Assembly: GCA_964552945.1 (NCBI GenBank)
Contig: CAZKIP010000002.1
Location: 149,149 to 213,148 of the forward strand
DNA from: CAZEAB01 sp964552945
GTDB lineage: Archaea; Nanobdellota; Nanobdellia; Woesearchaeales; GW2011-AR9
Length of the DNA: 64,000 bases
Reading direction: 5' to 3'
Below, in pieces: positions 52,882 through 61,231 of the stretch. The translations under genes and the position numbers were made by a program. Position 1 is the stretch's first letter. Each line of letters starts with the position of its first letter. The notes beneath the pieces were generated by a model that did no database searches, was not told where the DNA came from, and saw only the letters and a list, made by a program, of their open reading frames with translations.

Positions 52882-53898
52882 TCATTCAACTTCAAATCCT
52901 TTTTCTAAAATGTAGAACGCCCTGTCATTATCAAGAACAAAATCTCTTACCACATAACCTTTGGAAAAATAATTCTCAAATATTTCTCCTGTTTTGGTTC
53001 TCCAATCGGTTGCTGGAAAAAAACCATCATCAATACCTAGTCTAACCTTTTGTTGTTGTAAATTTATCATATCTTGAAAATTTGTAGGGATTTCTACACT
53101 GACTACTGCATCATCCAAATTGAGATCATATCCTGAAACCATTCTAAATTCATCTTGCTCTCTTTGATATGAATCAATAACGGGAGTTGCTTCAGCTAAC
53201 ATTGAATTTCCATCTTGTTGTAAGTAAGATTGGTTCTCCATTCTATCTTCAACTCTTTCACTTCCAATCTTCCAAACAGCTTTGAATCTGTCTGCAGCAA
53301 TTCCCTCGCTAATCCCAATTAAATCATAGCTTTCTCTATGATATGAAGAAATGACAATGCCACATTTTCTTACATTGACATTGGCGTTAATTGATTGTAA
53401 TGGGTCGTAAGTCCAATGAACTTCATCCATTCTTTTTTCTAAGTTGGCTTCTCTTTGAGCAACTTTAAGTTTGAAACCAATTCCTTTTATTTTATTTTTA
53501 ACATCCGGATCAGTCGCCATTAAATGACTATACATGAAAACCTTCAAATTCTCTCCAGAAGTATCAAAGCCAGGCGTTTCATACAACATTCCAATAACTC
53601 TTGGATTGCCGCCTTCATTAACAACCTTACCATTATCATCAATGTTAACATAGGCAACTAATGTTGACCCGCCAATATTATCTGCAGCTTGCAAATTATG
53701 CATTGGGACCCATTCTGAAGGAGGTTCCTCCCATGGCGGTCCTTGAATAATTGTAGCTTGCTGATAAAAATTGGAAAGAAGAGTTCTTTCATCTTTTGTA
53801 CTTGAAGGCAAATCGCCTAATTTAGCTGTTTCAACATCATCTATTGAAAAATCTACAACTAATTTTTCAAGTGCAAATTCTTCGTTATATTCTGTCAT
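52882..53898 (-). CDS. GNAT-type acyltransferase of the NSAR-associated family
   Basis: 338 residues. KIKGIGFKLKVAQREANLEK, VHWTYDPLQSINANVNVRKCGIVISSYHRESY and GIAADRFKAVWKIGSERV match a GNAT family found beside N-succinylamino-acid racemase (OSBS/NSAR) genes in bacteria. There it N-acylates D-amino acids before racemisation. An enolase-superfamily epimerase is three genes downstream in the same operon. Start is TAATG-coupled to the dapF stop. Confidence 0.75.
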   Translation of the reverse strand: MTEYNEEFALEKLVVDFSIDDVETAKLGDLPSSTKDERTLLSNFYQQATIIQGPPWEEPPSEWVPMHNLQAADNIGGSTLVAYVNIDDNGKVVNEGGNPRVIGMLYETPGFDTSGENLKVFMYSHLMATDPDVKNKIKGIGFKLKVAQREANLEKRMDEVHWTYDPLQSINANVNVRKCGIVISSYHRESYDLIGISEGIAADRFKAVWKIGSERVEDRMENQSYLQQDGNSMLAEATPVIDSYQREQDEFRMVSGYDLNLDDAVVSVEIPTNFQDMINLQQQKVRLGIDDGFFPATDWRTKTGEIFENYFSKGYVVRDFVLDNDRAFYILEKGFEVE

Positions 53899-54998
53899 TA
53901 TTTTCCTCCAACTACTTGCAACTTAATATCTTCTTTGTCTGGATTGTTTTCTTTAACAAAATACTTTTCTACTTTATGGTACAAACTTCCTTCCAGTTTG
54001 ACTCTAAAAAGTCCCTCCGCAGGTCCAATCATAGTTAACTTAATATTATCATCATCGGTATCGTCAACATTTATTAACAATCCTTGCTGATATTCAGCAC
54101 CTTTAACTCCCACTTTTATTTGCTTATTCCCCTGTCCTGACAAATAAGTTACAGCAGCACAAGCAGTTGCACCAGTCCCACAAGCAAGAGTTTCATCATT
54201 GACTCCTCTTTCATAAGTTCTTATTTTTATGTTACTCTTATCAACAATCTCCACCAAATTCACATTACAACCTTGAGGAGTTATACCTTGGCTACGAAGA
54301 TACCCATTATCTAAATTAAAAGATTCTCCAATCTCACGTAACATTTTATCACTCTCATCACTATAAAGATCTTCCACAAAGGTAACAAGATGTGGTTCAC
54401 CGGTTCCATAAAGAGATAGTATCCCATAATCTTTTAGTTTTGAGTCTAATGTTGAAAATTCAACCTCTTGAAGCAGTCCTTCAATTCCCTTTCTGGACAT
54501 TTTAACCAATACTTCGTCGTCTTTAATGTTATCGGGGTCAGCAGCACTTTGTTTGTTTATCTCCTCTTCAGTTCTAGCCAATGTGCCCATATCAACAACA
54601 TATTGTGTACCCCAACAAGTTATTTCTCTCACAACTTTCTTCAATTCACCATTTCTTGTTTCAATGTTAATTTCATTAACCTGAGGAGTTCCGTTCTGGT
54701 CTGCTGTTTTATCTAACTCATTGAACAAATAATCTGCTACTGCTCTTATTCCATTTCCACACATGTTTGATTGAGATTTATCGGCTTCAAAAATTAACAT
54801 TTTTGCAACTGCATCATTATTATCAGAGGGTAAAAGATACAGCATACTTGTACCACCAATTCCAAAATTTCTATCACAAAGAATTTGAGCTACTTCTCCT
54901 CTTCCTGAATCATTTTGTACTATTTGATCTAACCTTTCATCCATAACGACAAAATCGTTACCATAACCATGCATTTTTATAAATTCTATATCTCTCAT
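53898..54998 (-). CDS. dapF: Diaminopimelate epimerase, long form
   Basis: 366 residues versus about 275 usual. MHGYGNDFVVMD, first catalytic Cys80 in SNMCGNGIRAVADYL, NVNLVEIV, RTYERGVNDETLACGTGA with second Cys273. Interconverts LL- and meso-diaminopimelate. Extra length comes from polar, acidic insertions (TADQNGTPQVNE, SAADPDNIKDDE). The usual Asn-Ala-Asp-Gly-Ser before the first Cys reads Glu-Ala-Asp-Lys-Ser, changing a substrate-binding Asn. SD AGGAGAAG precedes the ATG. First gene of the operon. Confidence 0.92.
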   Translation of the reverse strand: MRDIEFIKMHGYGNDFVVMDERLDQIVQNDSGRGEVAQILCDRNFGIGGTSMLYLLPSDNNDAVAKMLIFEADKSQSNMCGNGIRAVADYLFNELDKTADQNGTPQVNEINIETRNGELKKVVREITCWGTQYVVDMGTLARTEEEINKQSAADPDNIKDDEVLVKMSRKGIEGLLQEVEFSTLDSKLKDYGILSLYGTGEPHLVTFVEDLYSDESDKMLREIGESFNLDNGYLRSQGITPQGCNVNLVEIVDKSNIKIRTYERGVNDETLACGTGATACAAVTYLSGQGNKQIKVGVKGAEYQQGLLINVDDTDDDNIKLTMIGPAEGLFRVKLEGSLYHKVEKYFVKENNPDKEDIKLQVVGGK

Positions 54999-55306
54999 TT
55001 TCTTCTCCTGAATTGTTATTATGAATTCACAAAGCCAAACTATTCAATGAATTCAACAAGAAAAAGAGGAGTTGTTTTAAACAGGATTTTCCAAAAATTT
55101 CCGCAATTGTTTCGGCAAATTTACAATTATTTATAATTTCATAACCACCATTCGAAAAGTTTCCGCAGGATTTTTTTAGTCCTTTATAAAAAACAAATGA
55201 GAATTAATCAAATTGAAAATTAAATCAGTTAAAATTAATAAACAATTAATTAAAAAAGATCTGACAAAATTTAAAAAAAAATAAAAAATAAACTTATCCA
55301 ATAAAA
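54999..55306. promoter_or_regulatory. Gene-free upstream region of the dapF operon with repeated operator-like motif
   Basis: About 300 bases without a gene. Two copies of TGCGGAAAnTTTTnGAA occur on the minus strand, at 55150-55167 (with ATTCGAAAAG) and 55087-55106, and a third match lies before the Lrp gene at 56731-56748. A TTATAAATAATTG and a TTTAAAACAAC element could be promoters for dapF. The 55200-55300 part is A-rich with nothing recognisable. Confidence 0.5.
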
Positions 55307-56623
55307 TCAATCAAAAATTTTATTGTGGTTAATTGGATACATTCGGATAAAACCATCAACACAATCTAATCCCTTAATGTTATCGGCTGCTTGTTTAATA
55401 TTTCTATAACAAGCAGGACGTAATACAAAAAAGTCAGGAGTTACATCACCCTGTAATCCAGAATGATTGTAAATTTGTTCAATATCCAAACCTTGGGCAG
55501 ATAAACTTTTTACTTTATTCAAGAAAACTCCCACCTGCCTTTCTGGAGACCAACTTTCAATAGCAACCCTCAACTCTTGTGGTTCTATTGGAAGGACAAC
55601 GGCATTATCATTCTTATAAAATTCTCCATAATGACTTGGTTTACTATTTGTATCTCGAATATACTTGACCATCTTTAAATCAGAAATCATGGCTGCAGCA
55701 GTTGGTTCTCCACCTGCTCCTTTTCCTTTATGATAACTAACTCCTCCAAAAGATTTTGTAACCTTGACACAATTGTCTTCATACAACGTTTGACCTAACT
55801 GGGAATCGTTGCTTACAATTGTAGGAGTAACACGTAGATGAACTTTATCATCATCTCTAATCCCAGTAGCTACCAATTTAAGACTATTTCCTCCTCCAAA
55901 ACGACTGACAAATCTTTGAATGGATGATGTAGTGTTCTCAATTCCTCGTCTATATATTTGATCAACAATTCTCTTTTCACATAGAGGCATTCCAAAACCA
56001 ACCGATGCCAAGATTGCTAATTTATATACAGAATCAAATCCTTCTACATCCATTGTTGGGTCAGCTTCTGCAAATCCTTTATCCTGGGCTTCTTTTAGAG
56101 CGTCATCAAATGAAGCTCCTCCTTGAGCCATCCTTGTCAAAACATAATTACAAGTTCCATTTACAATACCTTCAATAGAAGTGATTCCACCATGAAAATG
56201 ATAATCAGAAAGAGTTTGAATAATGGGAACTTCCCCAGCAACCGAAGCTTCAATTCGTAAAACTTGGTTATTATCATCTGCAACTCTAAAAAGATCATTT
56301 CCATACAATGCAATAACTTTTTTATTGGCGGTAACAACTGATTTACCTCTCTGCAAAGCTTCTTTAATCAAAGTGTCATCCTGAGAATTGGTTGCATCTA
56401 AAACTACATCAATTGAATCATCTGAAAGAATGTATGAAGGATCGTCTGAAATGTTTTCAAATTTTAATTCGGAAGAAGAACCATCATTCCTTGTTATAAC
56501 TCTCTGCTTGGAAGTATCACGGACAATAATTTTATCCAAACTCACACCATTCGTATTTAACCTTTGAAAATAATCTAACAAATGTCCTCCTACAATTCCT
56601 AACCCAAATAATCCTACTTTCAT
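55307..56623 (-). CDS. hom: Homoserine dehydrogenase
   Basis: 438 residues from ATG 56623 (GGTGAG upstream; the frame opens six codons earlier). Rossmann start VGLFGLGIVGG, VTANKKVIA, GTCNYVLTRM and PTMDVEGFDSVYKLAILA hold the catalytic Asp and Lys. Reduces aspartate semialdehyde to homoserine for threonine and methionine. C-terminal region (about 345-438) has the length of an ACT-type regulatory part. Divergent from an Lrp gene. Confidence 0.94.
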   Translation of the reverse strand: MKVGLFGLGIVGGHLLDYFQRLNTNGVSLDKIIVRDTSKQRVITRNDGSSSELKFENISDDPSYILSDDSIDVVLDATNSQDDTLIKEALQRGKSVVTANKKVIALYGNDLFRVADDNNQVLRIEASVAGEVPIIQTLSDYHFHGGITSIEGIVNGTCNYVLTRMAQGGASFDDALKEAQDKGFAEADPTMDVEGFDSVYKLAILASVGFGMPLCEKRIVDQIYRRGIENTTSSIQRFVSRFGGGNSLKLVATGIRDDDKVHLRVTPTIVSNDSQLGQTLYEDNCVKVTKSFGGVSYHKGKGAGGEPTAAAMISDLKMVKYIRDTNSKPSHYGEFYKNDNAVVLPIEPQELRVAIESWSPERQVGVFLNKVKSLSAQGLDIEQIYNHSGLQGDVTPDFFVLRPACYRNIKQAADNIKGLDCVDGFIRMYPINHNKIFD

Positions 56624-56689
56624 TTTAATCTCACCAAGCAAAATTAAGGCGAGGTATTTAATGTGACTTCACTTAGAAATTCCGTGATA

Positions 56690-56750
56690 TTTTCGATAAT
56701 CGAAAAGTTCTATTTAAACCACCCCTACTATTCCGCAAACTTTTCGAATC
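56690..56750. promoter_or_regulatory. Operator-like palindrome and motif between hom and lrp
   Basis: TTTTCGAT-A-ATCGAAAA (56690-56706) is a perfect 8-1-8 palindrome. Further on, CCGCAAACTTTTCGAATC (56733-56750) matches the minus-strand motif before dapF (CGGAAACTTTTCGAAT) at all but one position. CTTTTTAAAC (56764-56773) is the lrp TATA box. Probable binding sites of the Lrp protein encoded at 56794. Confidence 0.6.
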
Positions 56751-56793
56751 TTTCACAAAAATACTTTTTAAACAAAAAATTGTCCTAGGAACA

Positions 56794-57228
56794 ATGAAAG
56801 AAAAAGAGCGGAGAATAATTTCTCATCTAAGAAAAGATGCCAGAACAAGTTTGGCAGCAATTTCATCCGACACAGAGATTCCTATCTCCACAATTTATGA
56901 TAAGATAAATAGATTAAAAGGTAACGATGTTATCAAAAGTTTTACCACCTTGGTTGATTTTGAAAAACTAGGTTACCACCACCAAAGCAAAGTGGCCTTT
57001 AAATTAACACCAAATCAAAAAAATGATTTTCTAAATTTTGTCAAAGAACAAAAATGTATAAATTCTATTTATGAAATTAATGGTGGATTTGATTTCATGA
57101 TTGAAATGGTTCATAGAAATGTTAAGGAACATGCAGATTTCATGGATTCCTTGGATGAAGCATTTGATCTTTTGGAATTACAAGAATTTCAATTAATTAA
57201 CGAGATTGCCAGAGAAAAGTTTGCATAA
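56794..57228 (+). CDS. Lrp/AsnC-family regulator
   Basis: 144 residues: HTH (SLAAISSDTEIPISTIYDKINRLKG) and RAM domain (CINSIYEINGGFDFMIEMVHRNVKEHADFMDSL). Divergent from hom and close to the dapF operon, both with shared upstream motifs, so it likely controls aspartate-family amino-acid genes in response to an amino acid. Paralogue of the gene at 47647. Confidence 0.88.
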   Translation: MKEKERRIISHLRKDARTSLAAISSDTEIPISTIYDKINRLKGNDVIKSFTTLVDFEKLGYHHQSKVAFKLTPNQKNDFLNFVKEQKCINSIYEINGGFDFMIEMVHRNVKEHADFMDSLDEAFDLLELQEFQLINEIAREKFA

Positions 57229-57238
57229 ATCCTCATTC

Positions 57239-57257
57239 TTTCGTAAATATTCCGAAA
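57239..57257. promoter_or_regulatory. TTTCG-CGAAA inverted repeat downstream of lrp
   Basis: TTTCG (57239-57243), 9-base spacer, CGAAA (57253-57257), upstream of the membrane-protein gene at 57301. Resembles the TTCG/CGAA sites before hom and dapF, so that gene may belong to the same regulon. Confidence 0.35.
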
Positions 57258-57300
57258 ATAATAGAATAACTCTTTTTAAGTATCCCCAGTAATTAAAATT

Positions 57301-57762
57301 ATGAAACATAAAAATAAGGATTATCTTGGAGCAACTCTCTACGCTCTTGGTTTTGGTCTTGTCTCTGCTCTTATCTGGTTTGGCGTTGTTGTCCTTACTG
57401 GTTATGAAATTGGTTTTGTAGCCATTGCAGTTGGTTTCTTAGTTGGGTTGGGAGTTACAATTGGATCAGGTAATAAATCTGGCTTAGATTTGCAAATAAT
57501 GGCAGGAGTTTTTACTTTAATAGCAATTATGGTAGGAGAATATTTAATCGCTAACCATTTCATTCAGCAATATTTAGCTGAACAAAGTGAGGTAGCCATT
57601 TCTTATTTCCTCAACCCTTCTGGAGTAATTGAAGCAATAATTTTAATGCTTAAAGAAGACCCATACTCTTTGCTCTTCTGGGGAATTGCTGTTTTTGTAG
57701 GATTTGGAATCCCTCGAGAAAAAGCTCAAGAACCAGAAACACCAAAAACCACTAACGCTTAG
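57301..57762 (+). CDS. Hypothetical membrane protein, 153 aa
   Basis: About four membrane helices: YALGFGLVSALIWFGVVVL, FVAIAVGFLVGLGVTIG, MAGVFTLIAIMVGEYLI and SLLFWGIAVFVGFGI. No family recognised; length and layout resemble small inner-membrane proteins of unknown function. May be under Lrp control (see the inverted repeat upstream). Confidence 0.65.
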   Translation: MKHKNKDYLGATLYALGFGLVSALIWFGVVVLTGYEIGFVAIAVGFLVGLGVTIGSGNKSGLDLQIMAGVFTLIAIMVGEYLIANHFIQQYLAEQSEVAISYFLNPSGVIEAIILMLKEDPYSLLFWGIAVFVGFGIPREKAQEPETPKTTNA

Positions 57763-57792
57763 ATGTTTATCAACTGGTTAGTCTATTAGAGA

Positions 57793-58194
57793 TCACCATT
57801 GAAATAACCATCTAGCATCTTTTTTCTTTTCTTTTACCAATTCTTTAAGATCTGCTTTGGAAGCCCTTTTAAGAAATTCGTTTGCTATTCTTTTCACTCT
57901 TAAACCATTGATATCAACATCATTTTGCAAAAATTCATACCTCTCAAGTAAATTAGTTAATATCTTTTCTTGAGAACTCAAATTTACGGTGATTATTTCG
58001 TCACTATGAGCAACTGTGAACTCTTTTTCCAATTCTTCCAATTTCTCTAAACTACTTAAAACAGTTTTTACGTCAGCATCTAAATCAAGCAAAGTTTCTC
58101 TGATAGCGGAGATATCCTTAACAACGTCAACCTTTCTTTTACCACTCTTTTTTTGCCAGAGTTTTCGCCACCATTCTTTTTCATATAAGGCCAT
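57793..58194 (-). CDS. Hypothetical coiled-coil protein
   Basis: 133 residues from ATG 58194; an ATTTATATT box about 26 bases upstream favours this start over in-frame ATGs at 58200 and 58215. Basic N-terminus (EKEWWRKLWQKKSGKRK) and a heptad-rich middle (VVKDISAIRETLLDLDADVKTVL). Not recognised; likely a dimeric coiled coil. Confidence 0.6.
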   Translation of the reverse strand: MALYEKEWWRKLWQKKSGKRKVDVVKDISAIRETLLDLDADVKTVLSSLEKLEELEKEFTVAHSDEIITVNLSSQEKILTNLLERYEFLQNDVDINGLRVKRIANEFLKRASKADLKELVKEKKKDARWLFQW

Positions 58195-58261
58195 AGTCAT
58201 ATTAAACTCTTTCACAATATAAATCTTTCGAGAGCCAAGGCTTCGTCTAAAATAAGACCAT

Positions 58262-58336
58262 TTTGTATACTAGCGCCCTGACGGAGTCGAGCCGATGAGC
58301 GTTAGCTCATAATAACGGCGTGCTCTAGTATACAAA
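58262..58336. ncRNA. Candidate structured ncRNA or small palindromic element
   Basis: A GC-rich 75-base island in AT-rich surroundings. TTTGTATACTAG (58262-58273) pairs perfectly with CTAGTATACAAA (58325-58336); inside, GCCG (58291-58294) pairs with CGGC (58316-58319) and ATGAGC (58295-58300) with GCTCAT (58305-58310) around GTTA. No ORF. Could be an RNA gene (an ACA follows the closing stem on the plus strand) or a small inverted-repeat element. Strand unknown. The rest of 58195-58419 shows only promoters. Confidence 0.5.
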
Positions 58337-58419
58337 TTCACTCTATTCTGGATGAAGCAGAGAACCCAACTATCAAGTGTAAAGAAAACATTATAAACAG
58401 AAACATTTCATTCCAGAAA

Positions 58420-58881
58420 ATGGCTTTCAAGTTCAAGAAAAAAAAGGCGTATGGTGAATATCAAATAAAGTCATGCCCCTTTTGCTCTCGACAAGCCACT
58501 CAAAAGAATGAATTTGGGCTTGAAGTATGTTATCAACATCTTAAAGCAAAGATGGAGGAAATAAAATGTACTTGTGGTTCCTGGTTGGAACAAAAAAGTG
58601 GCAAATTTGGTACTTATTACAATTGTCTTAATTGTGGTAATTTAAACTTCCAAAAAGCAATGGAAATTAAGGCAATTACTATGAAAGATGTAAATAACGG
58701 TATTAACAAGGAGACAACATCAGTAAAGTCAACTAATAATATACAAAAAAAAGAAACGGCCCCTATTTTCTATAAACCCCCTTCATTTGAACAGGAAAAA
58801 GCGATTAAGAAAGAAAAACCGATTAGACAGCAAAGGAAGGAAATAACCATAACTTCTAACGATGTGGAATACTTTGATTAA
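58420..58881 (+). CDS. Small protein with two zinc-binding cysteine clusters
   Basis: 153 residues. First cluster CPFC (SCPFCSRQAT) with a following Cys-Tyr-Gln-His; second CTCGSWLEQKSGKFGTYYNCLNCG, similar to topoisomerase-type C4 zinc ribbons. The C-terminal about 60 residues are polar and disordered, ending NDVEYFD. Probably binds nucleic acid. No partner nearby; precise role unknown. Confidence 0.65.
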   Translation: MAFKFKKKKAYGEYQIKSCPFCSRQATQKNEFGLEVCYQHLKAKMEEIKCTCGSWLEQKSGKFGTYYNCLNCGNLNFQKAMEIKAITMKDVNNGINKETTSVKSTNNIQKKETAPIFYKPPSFEQEKAIKKEKPIRQQRKEITITSNDVEYFD

Positions 58882-58992
58882 TTAAATAAAGAGACACAAT
58901 CCTCTTTACACAATCTACTTTCTACTATCCATTTTCTATCATCTGCATTCTACTATCTAAAACTTTAAATTTAAACTGCCTCTAAAAAAACT

Positions 58993-59622
58993 ATGTTTTC
59001 ACCTCCAATTGATGCCAGAGAATGGGAATTAATGAGTACTTCTCAGCTAGTCGTCCCTTCAAAATATAGAGATCATCTAGAAGGCATTCTTATTCCTGGA
59101 GGTTTAATCAAAGACAGAGTCAGAAAATTGGCTGAAGAAGTTTCTAATAGGCCTTATGATGGACCGATAGTCATGATTTGTATGCTTAAAGGTGCACTTG
59201 ATTTCTATGTTGCTTTAAGAAGTAGAATTTCTCATAAAAGTGTGACCGAGGTTTTAGGTGCAAGCAGTTATGATAAAGATGAAAGTACGGGTGAAGTTAA
59301 ATTCTATGGTGGTTTTGATCCGAATTGTGTTACTGGAAGAGACACCGTCATTGTTGAAGATATCGTTGATACGGGATTAACTTTAGACAGACTTCAATCA
59401 AATCTCAGGGGTTATAATCCAAGAAGTTTAACAACCATTTGTTTATTAGAAAAACCCGACGTTGAGAAAAAAGCTCATCCAAAAGTTGATGGAGTTGGAT
59501 TTATAGTACCTCCAAAATTTGTTGTGGGTGCAGGCCTTGATTTTGATGGAGAATATCGTGATTTATACCATCTAGGTGTGTTAAAAAAAGATTTGTACAA
59601 GCACATCTCTGGGGATGATTAG
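58993..59622 (+). CDS. hpt: Hypoxanthine-type phosphoribosyltransferase
   Basis: 209 residues. PRPP-binding loop VIVEDIVDTGLTLDRL, upstream VMICMLKGALDFYVAL and C-terminal hood FVVGAGLDFDGEYRDLYHLGVL are HPRT features. Salvages purine bases to nucleotides. Follows an AT-rich gap after the zinc-ribbon protein. Confidence 0.92.
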   Translation: MFSPPIDAREWELMSTSQLVVPSKYRDHLEGILIPGGLIKDRVRKLAEEVSNRPYDGPIVMICMLKGALDFYVALRSRISHKSVTEVLGASSYDKDESTGEVKFYGGFDPNCVTGRDTVIVEDIVDTGLTLDRLQSNLRGYNPRSLTTICLLEKPDVEKKAHPKVDGVGFIVPPKFVVGAGLDFDGEYRDLYHLGVLKKDLYKHISGDD

Positions 59623-59745
59623 TTATATAATAATAATAAAATAATAACAATATATCAATATAAAGCTCTTTCTTAAAAACAATACTAAACAAACTCACCC
59701 ATAATTAACATAAAAACAAATTTAAACAAAAAAAAGAATAAAAAA

Positions 59746-59850
59746 TTAACAAGAGATTCCTAATTTCTCACAAATCTTCTTCTGATTGGTGGTAAGTTTC
59801 TTAAAATTATTTTTCACAAATTCTTCAAATTCTTGATCAATATCCTTCAT
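59746..59850 (-). CDS. Micro-protein, 34 aa
   Basis: Small frame on the minus strand from ATG 59850, with GAGGTG about eight bases upstream: MKDIDQEFEEFVKNNFKK, then LTTNQKKICEKLGISC. Strong ribosome-binding site and sensible composition, but nothing recognised. The surrounding 59623-59981 gap otherwise holds a short AAT microsatellite-like tract (59629-59650) and A-rich sequence. Confidence 0.45.
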   Translation of the reverse strand: MKDIDQEFEEFVKNNFKKLTTNQKKICEKLGISC

Positions 59851-59981
59851 AACATCAACACCTCAATTATCGTATTATTCTTTTTTTCTTGTCCTTTATA
59901 AATCTTCTTTGTCACTCAAAATAATAAAAAATGTTTGTCATCATCAAGGAAAAAATTAAAAAAAGAAAAACGAGCTTCTTT

Positions 59982-61175
59982 CTAAAATTCGGTCAATTTT
60001 TTCTGTTTTTTCTTTTCCAGAAGCAATTTACTTTTATTTAATAGTAAATCTAAATTGAAACCAAACTTCTTTTGAATAAAGAGTCTTGCATACTTCAAAA
60101 GCAACTCTTCAGAACCAAAAATCAAGGGTTTTTCATTCAAACTTGATTTGGCCGCTTCCCGACAAACCCATACTCCCAAAGGAACGTTGTATTCAGGAGT
60201 TATAAACCTTAAAGCTAAACAACTTCCCTGCCTTTTCAATTCCTGCATCTTTTCCAAGATAGGTAAACGACAAGCGTAATATCCCCCAGCTGTTTCTTCT
60301 GCATAGCTCTTCCTTCCTCCATATGGCTCATAATCTGTAGAATAAGCATACCCCTCCTTAGACCAAGGGTTTACTTTTAAACTAAGGTAAGTTTCAAACA
60401 ACTCATAACTCCATACTTCTGGGAAGAATAAAATAAGATAATAGTTTCCCCATCCCCCTCCAAAATAAGCAGCATACTCTCCTTGAGGAAGATCTTTTAT
60501 TTGTTTAAGCAAATTCTTGCCAATGGTATCATCAACTGCAGTGATACTCCATCTAGTAGGAACCAATTTTCTATTCTTTTTCACACCTAAATTACCTACA
60601 GAAATTAATTTACTAAGTGCACCTTCCTCAAACCCTTTTTTATGTAAATACATCAAAGCAGAGGAAGATTTCAAATCGGTATCAGAAACTACTTTTTCAA
60701 CTCTCGTATCGGTGCTGACATTTTCTGTGACTCTAGCGTTTAACACTCCAGCAGCAGGTCCCCATGGTTTCACCTCAGCTTCACTCTTATAATTCAATGC
60801 AGGCGGCTTAGACAAAGCCACATCCAATTCTACTGGTTTCTTAGCCATGCCAACTTCTTGCACTATGTCTAACATTTTGCCACCATTGTGAATGCTTTTA
60901 ACTTGCCATTTAGTTCTTGAGTTAACTAAATCATATCTCATTGACGCTATTTGTCCTATGTTATAACCTGACTTTTTCCACAATTTGGGAGAATCGTAAC
61001 TACTTGTATCTCCGCTTATTTGAGGAGAGAGAAAGCCAATGTTGACATGAGGATAACCAAATCTTCCTATGAAAGGAGTAGGGGAGGAACCTTGAAATTT
61101 CTGTTTGAAATTCTTTCTAAGTTTAAGTTTAGGAATTTGTTCAATATCCTTATATTTTACATTTTGAATTTTCAT
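59982..61175 (-). CDS. nreA: NreA-family DNA repair protein
   Basis: 397 residues. The archaeal Nre start PFIGRFGYPHVNIGFLSP, then DSPKLWKKSGYNIGQIASMRYDLVNS, and the late FGGGWGNYYLILFFPEVWSYELFE identify it. Ends in QKKLTEF, a PCNA-interacting (PIP) box as known for this family. The N-terminal zinc-finger cysteines of many NreA proteins are absent here. Works in DNA damage repair together with the sliding clamp. Confidence 0.9.
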   Translation of the reverse strand: MKIQNVKYKDIEQIPKLKLRKNFKQKFQGSSPTPFIGRFGYPHVNIGFLSPQISGDTSSYDSPKLWKKSGYNIGQIASMRYDLVNSRTKWQVKSIHNGGKMLDIVQEVGMAKKPVELDVALSKPPALNYKSEAEVKPWGPAAGVLNARVTENVSTDTRVEKVVSDTDLKSSSALMYLHKKGFEEGALSKLISVGNLGVKKNRKLVPTRWSITAVDDTIGKNLLKQIKDLPQGEYAAYFGGGWGNYYLILFFPEVWSYELFETYLSLKVNPWSKEGYAYSTDYEPYGGRKSYAEETAGGYYACRLPILEKMQELKRQGSCLALRFITPEYNVPLGVWVCREAAKSSLNEKPLIFGSEELLLKYARLFIQKKFGFNLDLLLNKSKLLLEKKKQKKLTEF

Positions 61176-61231
61176 TTTTAATATCTAATATTTTAGCAAA
61201 ACTTATAATTAAGCTTTGTTTTATGAATAAT

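Noticed and set aside
58278..58336. Possible tRNA gene: minus-strand CGGCTCGACTCCG looks a little like a T arm
   Set aside because: No cloverleaf forms: the central loop has only four bases, the closing stem is 12 bp, and the T-loop consensus is broken.
58262..58336. C/D-box guide RNA (CTGA and GATGA-like strings are present)
   Set aside because: The boxes are degenerate and wrongly ordered and spaced for a C/D RNA; kept only as a generic structured element.
59629..59650. AAT-type microsatellite as a possible CRISPR or repeat array
   Set aside because: Short, simple repeat without spacers; common in AT-rich gaps.
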